This document shows, one piece after another, positions 26,694 to 34,228 of a DNA stretch of 64,000 nucleotides (position 1 is its first letter; each line of letters starts with the position of its first letter). The translations under genes and the position numbers were made by a program. The DNA comes from Anaerolineaceae bacterium. GTDB lineage: Bacteria; Chloroflexota; Anaerolineae; Aggregatilineales; Phototrophicaceae. The notes under the pieces were generated by a model. The model saw only the letters and a program-made list of their open reading frames with translations. It did no database searches and had not been told where the DNA came from. The stretch lies in contig NZXX01000013.1 in assembly GCA_002702065.1 (NCBI GenBank), positions 1 through 64,000 on the forward strand, written 5' to 3'.

Positions 26694-27239
26694 CTAAAAC
26701 TCGATTCCGGCAACGGCCTGAATACCACTGTCATAAGCGTGCTTGATCTTCGTCATCTCGGTGACCGTATCAGCGTACGCCACCAGCTCCGGCGGGGCAC
26801 CACGCCCGGTTATCAGCAGATGCAGTGAAGGCGGCTTGTTGGCCCGCAGCCAGTCGACTGCCGTCGCCGTGTCCAGCCAGCCATAATCCAGCAGATAGGT
26901 AAACTCGTCCAGCAGCACCAGATCATAGGCTCCGCTGGCAATCTTCTGCTGCGCAATGGACCAGCCGTGCAGCGCTTTGGCGATGGTTTCGTCCATATCT
27001 TTTGATGTCCACGTGAAACCGTCGCCGGTCTTTACCCAGTCGATGCCCAGTTTCTGCGCGGCCTGCACCTCACCCCAGCGGCCTGTCTCATGCTTCAGAA
27101 ACTGGACCACACAGACCCGCATCCCCCGACCCCAGGCCCGCAAAACCACCCCCAGGGCGGCGGTCGTCTTGCCTTTGCCGTCGCCGGTGTTGACCAGCAC
27201 CAGACCGCGTTTATCGCCAGATCGGCGTTTTTGTGCCAT
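26694..27239 (-). CDS. cobO: Corrinoid adenosyltransferase (CobO/BtuR type)
   Basis: A 181-residue protein with the P-loop T-G-D-G-K-G-K-T-T-A-A-L-G near residue 18, V-V-Q-F-L-K, and V-L-L-D-E-F-T-Y as in CobO/BtuR. The C-terminus (M-T-K-I-K-H-A-Y-D-S-G-I-Q-A-V-A-G-I-E-F) is diagnostic. It transfers the adenosyl group of ATP to the cobalt of cob(I)alamin or cobyrinate. It is the last gene of the riboswitch-led B12 uptake operon, 24 bp after the ATPase gene, so it converts salvaged corrinoid to coenzyme form. Confidence 0.93.
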   Translation of the reverse strand: MAQKRRSGDKRGLVLVNTGDGKGKTTAALGVVLRAWGRGMRVCVVQFLKHETGRWGEVQAAQKLGIDWVKTGDGFTWTSKDMDETIAKALHGWSIAQQKIASGAYDLVLLDEFTYLLDYGWLDTATAVDWLRANKPPSLHLLITGRGAPPELVAYADTVTEMTKIKHAYDSGIQAVAGIEF

Positions 27240-27263
27240 GAATGTCCACCTTTGTACGTGCCA

Positions 27264-28280
27264 TTATGTTTGGGCAGTTTGTGCTTGCAAGGTAATCAGC
27301 GCATCCACCAGCGCATGAACGGACTCATACTGCTGGTTTTCACCATGACGCGTGACCTGCCACACCCCATCGCGCACCGTGACTTTCGCCAGCGCCGCCG
27401 TGCCGTTGGAAACCACCTCAAACCCGGCCCGTTCCAGCGCCCGGCGCGTCCATATCAGCGGCAGGCCATCACCTGCCAGCGACACCACCCCACCCCGCTC
27501 TACATGCAGGGCAAATGAGCCGGTCTGCGGGTCGAACGTCACGCCCTCGCTGTGGAATACTTCCGCAAACGCCCCAGTCAGCACCAGGTCTTCCGGCGCG
27601 CCGACATGCATTGTGCCATCATTCGCCAGCAGCCAGATTCGATCCGCACTCCGCAGCGCCAGATCCAGGTCGTGGATCGACAGCAGAATCGCCCGCCCGG
27701 TCTCATGCGCCAGTTCGCGCAGCAGCGCCAGCATTTCGACACGCCGGGGCAAGTCAAGAAAGGCGGTTGGCTCATCCAGCAGCATCAGTTCCGGCTCCTG
27801 TGCCAGCGCCCGCGCGATCAGAATTTTCTGGCGTTCGCCGTCGCTCAGTTCGCCAAAGTTGCGCCCGGCCAGCGCAACCGCGCCCACGGATTCAATTGCC
27901 CAGCGCACCACCGCCTCATCGTGTGCGGTCAAACGCCCGGCCCAGTTGGTGTACGGATGCCGCCCCAGCGCCACCAGTTCATATGCCGACAGCACCCCCA
28001 CCTCGACGCGCCCGGTCAGCACCATGCTCAGGCGGCGGGCCAGTTCACGCGCACTCAGGCGGTAGATGTCGTCGCCATTCAGCAGCACCTGCCCACTAAG
28101 CGGCGCTTGCAGCCCGGCAATCGTGCGCAGCAGAGTGGATTTCCCTACCCCGTTCGGCCCAATCAGGCAGACCAGTTCACCGGCTTCCAGCGTCAGGTTG
28201 AGCTCCTCCGCAACGACCGTGACGGCCCGGCGCGTGGCTTTGTAGCCAATCGTCAGATCATGGGTATTGAGCACGCTCAT
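27264..28280 (-). CDS. btuD: Cobalamin/iron-siderophore ABC ATPase (BtuD/FecE type) with C-terminal extension
   Basis: A 338-residue protein. Residues 1-250 are a FecE/BtuD-type ATPase with Walker A G-P-N-G-V-G-K-S-T, signature L-S-D-G-E (the usual variant in this family), Walker B L-M-L-L-D-E-P, and H in S-I-H-D-L-D. About 85 extra residues after H-S-E-G-V-T-F form a small domain of unknown role, making it longer than ordinary BtuD (about 250). The start overlaps the permease stop by 4 bp. Cobalamin as substrate follows from the riboswitch and cobO. Confidence 0.88.
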   Translation of the reverse strand: MSVLNTHDLTIGYKATRRAVTVVAEELNLTLEAGELVCLIGPNGVGKSTLLRTIAGLQAPLSGQVLLNGDDIYRLSARELARRLSMVLTGRVEVGVLSAYELVALGRHPYTNWAGRLTAHDEAVVRWAIESVGAVALAGRNFGELSDGERQKILIARALAQEPELMLLDEPTAFLDLPRRVEMLALLRELAHETGRAILLSIHDLDLALRSADRIWLLANDGTMHVGAPEDLVLTGAFAEVFHSEGVTFDPQTGSFALHVERGGVVSLAGDGLPLIWTRRALERAGFEVVSNGTAALAKVTVRDGVWQVTRHGENQQYESVHALVDALITLQAQTAQT

Positions 28281-29395
28281 GAGCTAAACGACACCTCCCG
28301 GCGACGCAGGATCACCCCGATGACGACCGGCGCGCCGATCAACGCGGTCACGGCGTTCACTGGCAGCACCAGATTACTGCCCGGCACCTCGGCGATGATG
28401 GCCGCCACCAATCCCACCAGCGCCCCGACCAGCATTGTTCCCGGCACCAGCACCCGATGATCGGATGTGCCAAATAAACTGCGGCACAGATGCGGCACGG
28501 CAATGCCGATGAAGCCAATCGGCCCGGCAAAGGCAGTGATCACCCCGGCCAGAATCGCCGTCGCCACGATAATGCCGGTGCGCGCCCGCAGGATATTCAC
28601 ACCGAGCGTACGGGCATAGCCCTCGCCCAGCAGCAGTGCATTCAGCGGCTTGATGAGCAGCACCGCCAGCAGCAGGCCAATGATCACCGCCGGAATCATG
28701 ATGCGCAGTTCGGACCATGTCACATTGCTGAAACTGCCGAATGTCCAGTTAACATAAGCCTGAATCTGCTCCGGGATGGCGAAGAACAGCAGCAGGCTGA
28801 CAAACGCATTGGTCAGGAAGCCGGTCATCACGCCCAGCACCAGCAGCGTCATACTGCTTTGAATCTTGCGCGCCACCGCCACCACCAGCAGCATCACCAG
28901 CGCCGCGCCAAGCATCGCCGCCACCGCCACGCTCAGGTCACCAAACAACCCGAACCCCGCCAGCATCGTGCCGCCCACCGTGCCAACGGACAGAATCACC
29001 AGCGCCACCCCCAGGCTCGCACCGGAACTGATGCCCAGCACATAGGGCCCGGCCAGCGGATTGCGAAACAGCGTCTGCATCATCAACCCGCTGACGCCCA
29101 ATGCCGCGCCGGAAAGCACCGCCGTCAGGCCTCTGGGCAGGCGGAACTTGAGCACAATACTCGTCCACGACGCCCGGCTGGCCTCACCACCGAACAGCAC
29201 CGTGACAACTTGATCCAGCGGAATGCTCACCGAGCCAATGATCAGGCTGATGACAAACGCCACCAGCAGCGCGGCGAATAGCCCCACCAGCAGCAGCGGA
29301 CGTACCCCCAGCCGCGGCCACACCGTGTTTTCGGCGTTTTCCGCACGTGGGTTGGCGGCTGTCTGCGGGATCGGTTTGAGTGTCGAATGCGTCAT
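28277..29395 (-). CDS. btuC: FecCD/BtuC-type ABC permease
   Basis: About 372 residues with ten predicted transmembrane segments. BtuC-family motifs are present: L-R-L-P-R-G near the first third (here F-R-L-P-R-G-L), G-A-A-L-G-V-S-G-L-M-M-Q, N-P-L-A-G-P-Y-V-L-G-I-S-S-G-A, and G-P-I-G-F-I-G-I-A-V-P-H. The ATG at 29395 has AGGA upstream. A longer frame to 29476 would run through a perfect palindrome and is not favoured. It forms the channel for corrinoid import with the ATPase and binding protein. Confidence 0.9.
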   Translation of the reverse strand: MTHSTLKPIPQTAANPRAENAENTVWPRLGVRPLLLVGLFAALLVAFVISLIIGSVSIPLDQVVTVLFGGEASRASWTSIVLKFRLPRGLTAVLSGAALGVSGLMMQTLFRNPLAGPYVLGISSGASLGVALVILSVGTVGGTMLAGFGLFGDLSVAVAAMLGAALVMLLVVAVARKIQSSMTLLVLGVMTGFLTNAFVSLLLFFAIPEQIQAYVNWTFGSFSNVTWSELRIMIPAVIIGLLLAVLLIKPLNALLLGEGYARTLGVNILRARTGIIVATAILAGVITAFAGPIGFIGIAVPHLCRSLFGTSDHRVLVPGTMLVGALVGLVAAIIAEVPGSNLVLPVNAVTALIGAPVVIGVILRRREVSFSS

Positions 29396-29439
29396 CGTGT
29401 CTGGTTCCTGATCAACCGGGTGTTGTGTGCTGATGTGGT

Positions 29440-29467
29440 GTAGGGGCGATTCGCGAATCGCCCCTAC
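29440..29467. repeat. Perfect 28-bp GTAGGGGCG palindrome (REP-like)
   Basis: The left arm GTAGGGGCGATTCG is directly followed by its exact reverse complement. It lies in the 108-bp gap between the binding-protein gene and the permease gene. Related palindromes occur at 41958 and 44613. Confidence 0.8.
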
Positions 29468-29503
29468 GGACGGCAATACTTATGGTTGATTACTTCCTGG
29501 ACA

Positions 29504-30694
29504 TTATTCCAGCGGTCTGTAAAACATCAGCTCATGATCGGGCAGCAGGTCCGGGTAAAAGATGCTGACCAGGTCTTGCAAGATCAGGTGCGGGTTGGTG
29601 ACGCCGGTTTCCCAGAAATCATTGCCGCCATAGGCATTGACGCGGGCCGTGTCGTTATAGGCATTGCCCGTCTGGAACGCGACAAAATCCGCATACCGTT
29701 CGTCCTGCGTCAGCAGATCATCCGCCGTGTTGACCAGATAGGTATTGGTGATCCACACCGGCGCATCGAACCCGGCATCAAACACCGCCTCGAAGGAGAA
29801 ATCCTGACTGCCTTCGGGCACCTCGTCCATCAGCACGTAATTCACACCGGCATCCGCCAGCAGTTCACCAACCCATGTCTGCTGGCCGGGGATAATCCAC
29901 GAGTCGCTGTAGCTGGAGAAACTGTTCCACAGCACAGTCAGCCGTTCGTCATCCGGCACCGCTGCCGCCAGTTCAGACACTGCCTCGTATTCCGCGACGA
30001 TGTGGTCGTAAACGTCGGAGGCAAGGGCTTCTTCGTTGAAGAACAGCGCCGTGAACTTGATCCACTCCGCCCGGCCCAGAAGCGTCGGTTCCAGCCATTC
30101 GGAGTTGATGGCCGTGAACACCCCGGCATCCATCAGCACCGGGTGTGCATCCGTGGAAGGGTCAAAGCCATTCGCCATGACGACATCCGGTTCCAGGTCG
30201 AGCATCACCTCGACATTGATCGATGCGCCGCTGCCGACCTCGATCACCTCACCGGCTTCGATCATCGCGACGGCTTCCGGCGTGTTGACGGACTGATAGC
30301 CGTAGGTATCCATCCCGACCAGGCTGTCCAGATGCCCCAGGTCCTTCAGGTGTGGGAGCTGCGTGGTCGACAGCGCCACAAAACTATCCACCGGCACTTC
30401 CACCATTTGCGCACCGGCGTAACCGTCGGGCGCGGGCGTGCCACACTGGACCAGCACATACTCGAATGGCTCCGGCGCACCGGGGTACGGCGTCAGCGTG
30501 CGCACAACCTTGTAGTTGTTAAAGTATTCGACTTCAAAGCCTGCGGCATCCGTCAGTTCGACTTTGTTGGGGAAGTAATCCACCGTCGGGTCGAAGTCTT
30601 CCACGCAGGCGGCGGTCAGGTTCAGGTCCTGCGCCAGCGCCGGAAAACTGAAGGCCAGCAGCAAAACGATCATCGGGGCTAAAATGCGTTGCAT
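29504..30694 (-). CDS. btuF: Cobalamin-type ABC substrate-binding protein (BtuF-like)
   Basis: A 396-residue secreted protein with a signal peptide (M-Q-R-I-L-A-P, hydrophobic core, A-L-A-Q) and no lipobox. The two-lobed class III binding-protein pattern is visible: V-A-L-S-T-T-Q-L-P-H-L, L-E-P-D-V-V-M-A-N, and the long-helix second lobe from residue 210 (W-I-K-F-T-A-L-F-F). GGGAG precedes the ATG. It is longer than E. coli BtuF. Its position right behind a cobalamin riboswitch makes corrinoid the likely ligand. Confidence 0.87.
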   Translation of the reverse strand: MQRILAPMIVLLLAFSFPALAQDLNLTAACVEDFDPTVDYFPNKVELTDAAGFEVEYFNNYKVVRTLTPYPGAPEPFEYVLVQCGTPAPDGYAGAQMVEVPVDSFVALSTTQLPHLKDLGHLDSLVGMDTYGYQSVNTPEAVAMIEAGEVIEVGSGASINVEVMLDLEPDVVMANGFDPSTDAHPVLMDAGVFTAINSEWLEPTLLGRAEWIKFTALFFNEEALASDVYDHIVAEYEAVSELAAAVPDDERLTVLWNSFSSYSDSWIIPGQQTWVGELLADAGVNYVLMDEVPEGSQDFSFEAVFDAGFDAPVWITNTYLVNTADDLLTQDERYADFVAFQTGNAYNDTARVNAYGGNDFWETGVTNPHLILQDLVSIFYPDLLPDHELMFYRPLE

Positions 30695-30743
30695 ACCACT
30701 CCCTTTCTATGAGGCGGAAACAAGGGAATAGCAGCACAGCCAT

Positions 30744-30770
30744 AAAACAAAACGCCCGCCGGGGGGCGGG
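30744..30770 (-). terminator. Riboswitch expression-platform terminator
   Basis: On the minus strand CCCGCC (30770-30765) and GGCGGG (30760-30755) form a GC stem followed by C-G-U-U-U-U-G-U-U-U-U. It lies between the B12 aptamer and the btuF start, as expected for a ligand-controlled terminator. Confidence 0.8.
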
Positions 30771-30825
30771 ACGCATCAACAACTGTCACGCTCGTTTCCC
30801 TTTTTCCACGAAGGTCAACCACGAG

Positions 30826-31016
30826 CTAAAACAGGGCGGGTATTCGGACTTCGGGCAGTCGTCAGTCCTTAGTCGCCAGTCGTCAGAAGAGATTTTCTGA
30901 TGACTGACCGCTGTAGACTGATGACTCGCTCGTTACCGCTGCGGGACAGCGCTGGACTCACACCAGCTTCCCCCATTATGCGCCGCGCATCCGGGCGTGG
31001 GCGCACCTTGTTTTAG
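30826..31016 (-). ncRNA. Cobalamin (B12) riboswitch aptamer
   Basis: The closing stem P1 is formed by CUAAAACA (31016-31009) and UGUUUUAG (30833-30826). The conserved core reads GGGAAGCUGGUGUGAGUCC followed by GCGCUGUCCCGCAGCGGUAA, matching the cobalamin consensus. The B12 box AGUCCGAAUACCCGCC lies at 30850-30835. A peripheral stem between core and B12 box contains GACUGA-type repeats. It controls the btuF-btuC-btuD-cobO operon downstream. Confidence 0.92.
30853..30930 (-). repeat. GACTGA-type degenerate repeats inside the riboswitch
   Basis: A stretch of variants of GACTGACGACTG folds back on itself. CAGTC plus TCAGAA pair with TTCTGA plus GACTG around an AATCTC loop with one mismatch. Similar short repeats occur at about 36733-36775 and 45800-45868. 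Confidence 0.55.
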
Positions 31017-31047
31017 GGTGATCTTTAATTGTAGTTGGAGAATAGCA

Positions 31048-31419
31048 TCAAACCAGAGCGCCGTCAAGGACCCTCGGCGTGCTGGTCGCCCACTGGGTTG
31101 CCCGCGCCAGCCTGGCCTGGGAAATCGCAATCAGATTGCATTCGTATGACGAACTGGCCCTCACGTAGAGGATGATATCACCCGGACGACCATCGTCGCT
31201 CACCGGTACCTCATCCGCGTAAATAGCGTCCACGCCTTTCACCGTTTGCTGTAGATGCTCGTTGGGCTTCAGCGCCAGCAGGTCATCAACCAGCCGCCCC
31301 ATAAATACTTCGCATGGGGACCCATCCGCAAACCGCTCGTTAAAAAACGCGGTGACGTTGCGAGCTTCATCGACCAGTAATTTACCCCCGAAATAGCCAT
31401 CGACTACTACCTGAACCAT
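31048..31419 (-). CDS. Hypothetical protein
   Basis: A 123-residue soluble protein of mixed alpha/beta character with no recognised domain. Features are V-Q-V-V-V-D-G-Y-F-G-G-K-L-L-V-D-E-A-R-N at the start and G-D-I-I-L-Y-V-R-A-S-S-S-Y near residue 90. ATG 31419 is chosen because AGGAGG lies seven bases upstream; the frame continues to 31440. It sits just upstream of, and on the same strand as, the B12 riboswitch region but is separated from it by the riboswitch leader. Confidence 0.6.
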   Translation of the reverse strand: MVQVVVDGYFGGKLLVDEARNVTAFFNERFADGSPCEVFMGRLVDDLLALKPNEHLQQTVKGVDAIYADEVPVSDDGRPGDIILYVRASSSYECNLIAISQARLARATQWATSTPRVLDGALV

Positions 31420-31693
31420 CACTTTCCTCCTGAACTCCAACCTGAATGCCGAATATCAGCATCCAGCGGTGTGAGATCTGATCATGTGCTAGCGCTCAGC
31501 GTATTTCGTAAGTGAGGGTGTATTTCGATTAAATCTCTTTTGACCGGTGCCGGTGGACTCTCGTCAGAAGACCCTTTACGCTTTCTGACAGCCAGACAGC
31601 CAGCCGTGGTGTGACCTCAGTTTTTGTGTGTTTCCATATTATATGGGAAAAAACTGAAAATGGTCACGATCATAACATGACAAATGACATGTC

Positions 31694-31909
31694 CTAACCT
31701 TTATTTAAACCATCCGGTGGGTCCCATGGATAACGCGGTTTGTGCACCCCTGCGCTGCCCTGCTCAATCGCCATCTGGTGACCACACTCGATGCAGATGT
31801 ACAAATCATACAGATGCCCCTGCGGGTCGATGCCTTCGTCGAAGAACTCCAGGTAATCGTTGCAGTACGGGCAAATAACGGCGCTGGGCCGCTGGTTCAT
31901 CTCGACCAT
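31694..31909 (-). CDS. Small zinc-ribbon protein
   Basis: A 71-residue protein with two C-x2-C pairs (I-C-P-Y-C-N-D-Y-L and Y-I-C-I-E-C-G-H-Q) spaced as a zinc ribbon, and a basic/Pro tail. Its start overlaps the end of the DinB-like gene by 13 bp, so both are likely on one mRNA with coupled translation. No specific function is assignable; such proteins bind Zn and often nucleic acid or partner proteins. Confidence 0.7.
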   Translation of the reverse strand: MVEMNQRPSAVICPYCNDYLEFFDEGIDPQGHLYDLYICIECGHQMAIEQGSAGVHKPRYPWDPPDGLNKG

Positions 31910-32379
31910 GTGTCCATCACCTGGCGCAAAATACCCAGTTCGCCGATATGATAGGCATTATGGTCCGCGACCAGCAGCACCTCGCGCAGCACGGTATGCC
32001 CGTCTTCGCCATGCGGAATCTGCGCGGTCAGGTTGGTATTGGGGTCGCGGACAATCGCCTCCAGCGCATCGAGATCGGCGTGGAACTGGTCAATCGTCTG
32101 CTGCCAGCCTGCCGCGTCGGTTTGTGCCTCTTGGGGCGGCCAGTAATCCTGCGGCCATGCCAGATACGCGTAGTCCGGGTTGCGGATATACTCCAGAATA
32201 TCCCACTGAGCAATGCGCAGGTGTTCCAGCAAATGCCAGATCGAATAATCGACATTCGGCGGTTTCTGGTTGATCTGGTCCATTGGAAAGTTCTTGATCG
32301 CATCATCGAAGGTCATGTGTGCCTGCCGCACCCGCAGCAGATTTACCAGATGCTGGCGCAAGGCCTGGTCGCTGTCCAT
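31897..32379 (-). CDS. DinB-like (DUF664-type) four-helix protein
   Basis: A 160-residue helical protein of the DinB/YfiT superfamily. The metal-binding histidines are in I-W-H-L-L-E-H near residue 50 and V-A-D-H-N-A-Y-H-I-G-E-L near residue 140. Members are damage-inducible or thiol-dependent transferases; none can be specified here. It is followed by the overlapping zinc-ribbon gene. Confidence 0.85.
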   Translation of the reverse strand: MDSDQALRQHLVNLLRVRQAHMTFDDAIKNFPMDQINQKPPNVDYSIWHLLEHLRIAQWDILEYIRNPDYAYLAWPQDYWPPQEAQTDAAGWQQTIDQFHADLDALEAIVRDPNTNLTAQIPHGEDGHTVLREVLLVADHNAYHIGELGILRQVMDTWSR

Positions 32380-32392
32380 GTCTGCCTCCTGT

Positions 32393-32653
32393 CTACTGAT
32401 AGTCTAGGATTGTACCGCAAACCGGGCATTTGGTATTTGGAAAGCGGTCAGGCGTAGAGCAATCGCATTCAATTGGGTCGGCAAAAAATGCCTTAAGGCC
32501 GCCTCCCCCGCCGGTAAAATTTTGGATTTTTGCCGGATGAAGCGATAAAGTACGTTCTCGAAAATAATCAATCAAAGCATTTTCTTCCGCAGGGATATGC
32601 ATCACTCTGACAACATGAGCGTAACACGGGCACATCACGAAATAGCCCGACAT
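32393..32653 (-). CDS. Possible small cysteine-containing hypothetical protein
   Basis: An 86-codon frame 13 bp upstream of the DinB-like gene. It holds C-P-C near the N-terminus and a C-terminal D-C-S...K-C-P-V-C-G-T-I-L-D-Y, which looks like half a zinc ribbon. The ribosome-binding site is weak and internal methionines 7 and 18 are alternative starts. It could be a real cotranscribed gene or a chance frame. Confidence 0.45.
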   Translation of the reverse strand: MSGYFVMCPCYAHVVRVMHIPAEENALIDYFRERTLSLHPAKIQNFTGGGGGLKAFFADPIECDCSTPDRFPNTKCPVCGTILDYQ

Positions 32654-32699
32654 GCTTGTCCATTACTCAACTCATAAAGGACCCACAGGGAGCAATAAT

Positions 32700-33371
32700 A
32701 TGGCCCGTTTTGATCGCCTGACCGTCTATAACACGGTACTCGAAGATGGCATGGTACCGCTGTTTTTTCACCCGGATGCCCAAACAGCCAGCCAGATCGC
32801 CGGGGCACTGGCCGCTGGCGGCAGCCATCTTCTGGAGTTCACCAATCGCGGCGACTTTGCCATCGAGGTGTTCAGCGCGCTGGTCAAACACGCCGCCCAG
32901 CATCTGCCTGATCTGATCATCGGCGTTGGCTCGGTTGAAGATGCCCCCACCGCCGCGCTGTTCATCGCGCATGGGGCGAACTTTGTCGTCGGCCCCAACT
33001 TCAACCCGGAGATCGCCCGCCTGTGCAACCGGCGCAAGATCGCCTACATGCCCGGTTGTGGCAGCGTGACCGAAATCGCCAACGCCGAAGAATGGGGCAT
33101 CGAAATTATCAAGGTGTTCCCCGGCAAATCTGTCGGCGGGCCAGACTTCATCAAGAATGTGCTCGGCCCCCGGCCCTGGTCGCGCCTGATGCCCACCGGC
33201 GGAGTCAAGGCGGAAGAAGCCAACCTGCGCGAGTGGTTCGACGCCGGGGTGGTTTGTGTCGGCATGGGCAGTGATCTGGTGCGCAAGGCATGGATCGAAA
33301 GCGGCAATTATGAATCGATCACCGGCCTGACGCGCACCACCCTGGAAATGATCCGCACGATCCGGCGTTAA
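32700..33371 (+). CDS. KDPG/KHG aldolase family protein
   Basis: A 223-residue class I aldolase of the KDPG/KHG family. It has G-G-S-H-L-L-E-F-T-N (the usual G-x-x-x-x-E-x-T-x region), the G-V-G-S-V block with E-D-A, and the Schiff-base lysine in I-I-K-V-F-P-G. M-P-T-G-G-V near residue 175 binds phosphate. It splits 2-keto-3-deoxy-6-phosphogluconate or a related 2-keto acid to pyruvate and an aldehyde. ATG 32700 follows AGGGAG. The gene is monocistronic. The true sugar acid is not clear. Confidence 0.9.
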   Translation: MARFDRLTVYNTVLEDGMVPLFFHPDAQTASQIAGALAAGGSHLLEFTNRGDFAIEVFSALVKHAAQHLPDLIIGVGSVEDAPTAALFIAHGANFVVGPNFNPEIARLCNRRKIAYMPGCGSVTEIANAEEWGIEIIKVFPGKSVGGPDFIKNVLGPRPWSRLMPTGGVKAEEANLREWFDAGVVCVGMGSDLVRKAWIESGNYESITGLTRTTLEMIRTIRR

Positions 33372-33382
33372 ATACGGGAACC

Positions 33383-33410
33383 AAAAAGGAGCGCCATCAC
33401 TGACGCTCCT
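33383..33410. terminator. Shared terminator of convergent genes
   Basis: AGGAGCG (33387-33393) pairs with CGCTCCT (33404-33410). On the minus strand the stem is followed by five U, so it best serves the PRC-barrel gene. It also lies right after the aldolase stop. Confidence 0.75.
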
Positions 33411-33433
33411 CGTGTGTTACGGATTATTGCTGA

Positions 33434-34132
33434 CTACCCACGCGCTGGTTCATCTTCATAGGCGGGCAGCTTGTCGATGTAGTCGCTGTCCACACTCAGA
33501 TGGACCTCGTCGTCCATAATCGTGCTCAGCCACAGGGTCGGAACCAGCTTGCGTTCCTTGAAGAACAGGCCCTGCGAAATGACGATATGTGACGCATAGT
33601 CGCTGGATGTATCCACCAGCACGCGTTCCACGTCACCCACATGCTTGCCATCGGAACTGATCACGTCAGCCCCGTCCTTAATGGCGACGGTGTCATCCGG
33701 GATATTCTGCTCTTTGCGCTCCGTATAGGCGTCATCGGTCTCGTACGGCCAGTGTGCCACCGCAGGCGCACCATAAAAACCTGCCGTATGATACGGTGCC
33801 ATACCGACCGGCGGATACCACATGACCGGTTCAGCCGATTCCGGGCCATATTCCGGATAGGTGTCATCACCCCGGTAGGCCGGTACGTAGTGCGTTTCTT
33901 CGAAATGCGGCAGATTTTCGAGATCGCGGACGTCCTGCCGCAGCACCACGCGGTCCTCCGAGGCCGTTGCAATATAGTCAATCGGCAGCACTTTATCTTC
34001 GGTGAACAGGAACCCCTGCCGGATCACGACATGGGTCACTTCCTTGGACACCGGGTTCATCACCACGCGCGCGATATGCCCAACATCCTTATCGTCCCAG
34101 GTAAATACTGATGTTCCTTCACGCAGTTGCAT
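33434..34132 (-). CDS. Protein with two PRC-barrel domains
   Basis: A 232-residue protein with two PRC-barrel-like domains. The first (residues 5-75) has V-F-T-W-D-D-K-D-V-G-H-I-A-R-V-V. The second (about 150-225) has V-I-S-S-D-G-K-H-V-G-D-V-E-R-V-L. A Pro/Tyr-rich linker joins them. PRC-barrel proteins occur in photosynthetic reaction centres, RimM and stress-related proteins. ATG 34132 follows AGGAGGG. The role is unclear; a sporulation-like or cell-envelope stress role is only a guess. Confidence 0.85.
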   Translation of the reverse strand: MQLREGTSVFTWDDKDVGHIARVVMNPVSKEVTHVVIRQGFLFTEDKVLPIDYIATASEDRVVLRQDVRDLENLPHFEETHYVPAYRGDDTYPEYGPESAEPVMWYPPVGMAPYHTAGFYGAPAVAHWPYETDDAYTERKEQNIPDDTVAIKDGADVISSDGKHVGDVERVLVDTSSDYASHIVISQGLFFKERKLVPTLWLSTIMDDEVHLSVDSDYIDKLPAYEDEPARG

Positions 34133-34228
34133 CGTGCCCTCCTGACAATCTTTGTTTTCAAACTTCACTATCAGTATAGGCGCTGGCAACCGCGTGGGCA
34201 TGAGCATACCGTCGTATTTCGATGGGGG

